The translations under genes were made by a program, and so were the position numbers. The notes beneath the pieces are model-generated. The model worked only from the letters and a program-made list of their open reading frames with translations, made no database searches and was not told the DNA's origin. Shown piece after piece: positions 6,809 to 9,107 of a stretch of 9,107 bases of DNA. Within the stretch, counting starts at the first letter, position 1, and each line of letters begins with the position of its first letter. This stretch comes from Firmicutes bacterium ZCTH02-B6 (lineage in GTDB: Bacteria > Bacillota > Limnochordia > Limnochordales > ZCTH02-B6): positions 1 to 9,107 of the forward strand of contig LZRQ01000140.1 of assembly GCA_002159155.1 (NCBI GenBank), read 5' to 3'.

Positions 6809-6814
6809 AGGAGG
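6809..6814 (+). promoter_or_regulatory. Ribosome binding site fixing the GH1 start at ATG 6820
   Basis: AGGAGG with a 5-nt spacer to ATG 6820. The frame is open further upstream to an ATG at 6754, but that codon sits in the loop of the intercistronic hairpin, lacks a Shine-Dalgarno, and would add 22 residues (Pro/Arg-rich, with several Cys) that GH1 enzymes do not have. Confidence 0.85.
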
Positions 6815-6819
6815 CGACT

Positions 6820-8340
6820 ATGAGCGACTGCCGCTTTCCCGCCGGCTTCCTGTGGGGAGCCGCGACGTCGGCGTACCAAGTCGAAGGGGCCGTGGCCGAG
6901 GACGGCCGCGGGGAGTCCATCTGGGATCGCTTTTGCCGGGAGCCCGGCCGCATTGAGAAGGGTGACACCGGCGACATCGCCTGCGACCATTACCACCGCT
7001 GGCGCGACGACATCGAGCTCATGCGACGACTGGGTCTTACCTCATATCGTTTCTCGGTGGCCTGGCCGCGGGTTTTCCCCAGCGGCAAGGGGCAACCCAA
7101 CAAGGCCGGGCTCGCCTTTTACGAGCGCCTGGTGGACGCGCTCCTCGCGGCAGGCATCCGCCCGCTGGTAACGCTTTATCACTGGGATTTGCCCGCGGCC
7201 CTGCAGGACCGGGGCGGCTGGACCAACCGCGATACGGCTTACCGGTTTCGAGACTATGCCGCGTTCCTGTTTGAGAGGCTGGGCGACCGGGTCGACCTGT
7301 GGCTGACCGTCAACGAGCCTTACGTGGCGGCCATGGTTGGACATGCCCTCGGGATACACGCGCCCGGCCTCAAGGACCTGGGGGCAGCGGTGCGGGCCGC
7401 CCACCATTTGCTCTTGGGTCACGGCCTGGCGGTAGAAGCCTTTGACGACTTGGGCATGCGCAAGGCTGGCCGCGGGCAAGGTCCTGCCCGCATCGGGCTG
7501 TCGCTGGACATCCACGCGTACGCTCCGGCCACCGATCGGGACGCGGACGTGGAGGCCATGGAGCGCGCCCGGACGCTGGAAGCCCGCTGGTTCGTGGACC
7601 CGGTGCTTTTGGGCAGGTACCCGGCGGACGGCCTGGAATGGTACAAGGGACAAGGTGTCGAGCCGCCCGTCAAGGACGAGGATATGGCGCTCATCTCCCG
7701 GCCCATCGACATCTTTGGTCTCAACTACTACCGCCGCCACACCGTGGTTCACGATTCCGGGCGCCCCTTCTTTGGCTACCGGGTCGAAGTACCGCCCGGC
7801 CGTCCGGTGACCGAGCTCGGCTGGGAGGTGTATCCGCAGGGGCTGTACCAAGTGCTGGCGTGGCTGCGGGACACCTACCTGCGGAGCGAAGCGTCGTCGA
7901 ACGCAGCGAGCGCCAGTGGCATGGGCCGGCAAGGGCCGGCTGCAGAACAGGGGCTTCCACGTCCCATCGCGTTTTTCGTCACCGAAAACGGCGCGGCCTA
8001 CCCGGACGTGCCCGAGCCCGCGCCTGAGCCGGGGCAGGGCAAAGAATCTGCAAGCCAGCCCAATGGCGTGCGCATAAGGGACACCCAGCGCCGGGATTAT
8101 ATCGCCGCGCACCTGTACCACGTGTGGCGGGCGATTCAGGATGGGATTCCGGTAGAAGGGTACTGGGCCTGGGCGCTCATGGACAATTTCGAATGGGCAA
8201 AGGGCTACAGTTCCCGCTTTGGGCTCGTGTATGTGGACTACACGACTCAGGAGCGGATCATCAAGGACAGCGGCCACTGGTATTCCGTCGTGTGCCAAGG
8301 AAACGGGCTTAACGCGGACCCCGAGCGGCTCGCGGGATGA
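6820..8340 (+). CDS. GH1 family beta-glucosidase
   Basis: Retaining beta-glycosidase releasing terminal beta-linked glucose (or a related sugar) from short oligosaccharides or glycosides. No signal peptide is visible, so it is cytoplasmic and would act on what the upstream transporter imports. Family landmarks are FLWGAATSAYQVEGA with Gln20, RFSVAWPRVFPSG, YHWDLP with His121, the acid/base in TVNEP (Asn165-Glu166), LNYYRRHT, the nucleophile in FVTENGAAY (Glu389), and LMDNFEWAKGYSSRFGL with Glu458-Trp459. The Glu-Trp pair is typical of plain beta-glucosidases rather than 6-phospho-beta-glucosidases. At 506 residues it exceeds the usual 440-460; the excess is mainly an Ala/Ser/Gly-rich stretch (about 355-382) just before the nucleophile strand and a Pro/Glu-rich stretch (about 395-412) after it. 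All catalytic residues remain, so the enzyme looks active. Beta-galactosidase, beta-fucosidase or beta-xylosidase side activities are possible. Confidence 0.94.
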   Translation: MSDCRFPAGFLWGAATSAYQVEGAVAEDGRGESIWDRFCREPGRIEKGDTGDIACDHYHRWRDDIELMRRLGLTSYRFSVAWPRVFPSGKGQPNKAGLAFYERLVDALLAAGIRPLVTLYHWDLPAALQDRGGWTNRDTAYRFRDYAAFLFERLGDRVDLWLTVNEPYVAAMVGHALGIHAPGLKDLGAAVRAAHHLLLGHGLAVEAFDDLGMRKAGRGQGPARIGLSLDIHAYAPATDRDADVEAMERARTLEARWFVDPVLLGRYPADGLEWYKGQGVEPPVKDEDMALISRPIDIFGLNYYRRHTVVHDSGRPFFGYRVEVPPGRPVTELGWEVYPQGLYQVLAWLRDTYLRSEASSNAASASGMGRQGPAAEQGLPRPIAFFVTENGAAYPDVPEPAPEPGQGKESASQPNGVRIRDTQRRDYIAAHLYHVWRAIQDGIPVEGYWAWALMDNFEWAKGYSSRFGLVYVDYTTQERIIKDSGHWYSVVCQGNGLNADPERLAG

Positions 8341-8352
8341 ACTCTTGCTCAA

Positions 8353-8375
8353 GTGCGGGCGTCCTTGTCCCGCAC
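8353..8375 (+). other. Weak stem-loop after the GH1 gene
   Basis: GTGCGGG (8353-8359) pairs with CCCGCAC (8369-8375) over a 9-nt loop, 12 nt after the GH1 stop. No T-run follows, so it is at best a poor terminator. It lies in the 89-bp gap before dinB, in which I see no clear promoter and no Bacillota-type LexA (DinR) box. Confidence 0.3.
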
Positions 8376-8429
8376 ATGGCGCGTGGGTTGTCCCGTGGCA
8401 GCAGGCGTCGGTGCGGAGGTTGAGCGGGT

Positions 8430-9107
8430 GTGGCAAAGGCGCGGCCGGCGTGGGCGGTTGCCTTTGGCGAGCGCACTATCGTGCATGTGGACATGGACGC
8501 GTTCTTTGCCCAGGTGGAGGCTTTGGACAATCCCGAGTATCGGGGTAAGCCCTTGATCGTCGGGGGGGACCGGGACAGCCCCCGGGGCGTCGTGTCCACG
8601 TGCTCGTATGAGGCGCGCGCTTTCGGCGTCCGCTCGGCCATGCCGATCCGGCGCGCTGTGGAGCTTTGTCCCCACGGGATCTTTGTGCGGCCACGGATGG
8701 CCCGCTACCAGGAAGTGAGCCGGCAAATTCGCACCGTGCTTGACGCGTTTAGTCCTGTGGTAGAGCCGTTGTCCATCGACGAGGCGTTCCTGGACATGAC
8801 CGGCGCCGAGCACCCCTACCGCGATGCCCTTCACATGGGCCGCACGCTCAAGGAGCGCATTTATGCTGCCACCGGGTTGACCGCCTCCGTCGGCATCGCT
8901 CCCAACAAATTTGTGGCCAAGCTGGCCTCCGACAGCGGTAAGCCCAACGGCCTGGTGGCGGTGGCGGCGGCCGATCTGGATCGATTTCTGCTGCCGCTGC
9001 CGGTGGAGGCGATCTGGGGCGTCGGCCCCCGCACCGCAGGTCGCCTGCGGCGGGCCGGCATCGCGACGGTGGCCGACGTCCGGCGCCGTCCGTTGCCGCA
9101 GCTATGC
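8430..9107 (+). CDS. dinB: DNA polymerase IV, Y family (N-terminal part, cut by window end)
   Basis: Error-prone translesion polymerase acting on damaged DNA. The frame is open from GTG 8430 to the last base, giving 226 codons of a protein usually 350-420 long. The start is fixed by an in-frame TGA at 8421-8423 and a GGAGG at 8415-8419, 10 nt upstream. The palm and fingers are recognisable: HVDMDAFFAQVE with metal-binding Asp21 and steric-gate Phe26, STCSYEARAFGVRSAMP, and SIDEAFLDMTG with catalytic Asp117-Glu118. These are followed by SVGIAPNKFVAKLASDSGKP and the thumb helix-hairpin-helix WGVGPRTAGRLRRAGI. The N-terminus is about 13 residues longer than E. coli DinB. The little-finger domain and beta-clamp motif are beyond the window. 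It follows the sugar operon by 89 bp but is functionally unrelated; read-through from upstream is possible. Confidence 0.95.
   Translation, partial: MAKARPAWAVAFGERTIVHVDMDAFFAQVEALDNPEYRGKPLIVGGDRDSPRGVVSTCSYEARAFGVRSAMPIRRAVELCPHGIFVRPRMARYQEVSRQIRTVLDAFSPVVEPLSIDEAFLDMTGAEHPYRDALHMGRTLKERIYAATGLTASVGIAPNKFVAKLASDSGKPNGLVAVAAADLDRFLLPLPVEAIWGVGPRTAGRLRRAGIATVADVRRRPLPQLC

Noticed and set aside
6754..6819. Upstream ATG extension of the GH1 protein
   Set aside because: The ATG lies in the loop of a stem-loop without a Shine-Dalgarno, and the added residues are not part of GH1 enzymes; ATG 6820 has an ideal site.
8341..8429. Possible SOS (LexA/DinR) box upstream of dinB
   Set aside because: I looked for the GAAC-N4-GTTC pattern and close variants and found none in this gap.
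7042..8436. Long antisense open frame (464 codons) opposite the GH1 gene
   Set aside because: A shadow of a well-supported GH1 gene; no recognisable domain and no context for a minus-strand gene.

Overview
The window is G+C-rich (about two thirds by eye), every convincing gene is on the + strand, and most starts have a strong AGGAGG-type Shine-Dalgarno. Long stem-loops and GTG starts are common. These traits suit a high-GC, possibly thermophilic or compost-type member of the Bacillota (Symbiobacterium/Limnochorda-like). That is an inference from style only; no taxonomic marker gene is present.

Layout. (1) Positions 1-1891 hold the end of an L-rhamnose catabolic operon: the C-terminal 129 residues of a RhaI-type L-rhamnose isomerase, then a complete rhamnulokinase (rhaB), closed by a textbook intrinsic terminator at 1931-1982. 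(2) Positions 1983-2109 hold a candidate promoter with three alternating GAAACA half-sites, read as the operator of the next unit. (3) Positions 2116-8340 hold a second operon: a LacI-family regulator, two CUT1-type sugar ABC permeases joined stop-to-start, an extracellular sugar-binding protein behind a 291-bp structured leader, and a GH1 beta-glucosidase behind a large intercistronic hairpin. No ABC ATPase is present, so the transporter probably borrows a shared MsiK/MalK-like ATPase. (4) From 8430 to the right edge is the N-terminal part of a Y-family DNA polymerase IV (dinB), functionally unrelated and cut by the window.

How they may work together. The binding protein and the two permeases would import a di- or oligosaccharide. 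The signal-less GH1 enzyme would split the beta-glucosidic bond in the cytoplasm, and LacI would release repression when the sugar is present. The adjacent rhaI-rhaB pair would convert L-rhamnose to L-rhamnulose 1-phosphate. Side by side, the two operons fit use of plant-derived rhamnose/glucose glycosides, but the link rests on proximity alone and no alpha-L-rhamnosidase is seen here.

I see no defence system, mobile element, CRISPR array or RNA gene. The region is mostly ordinary carbohydrate metabolism. The features worth a second look are the operator architecture, an unusual LacI hinge, inserts beside the GH1 nucleophile, and structured intercistronic RNAs.
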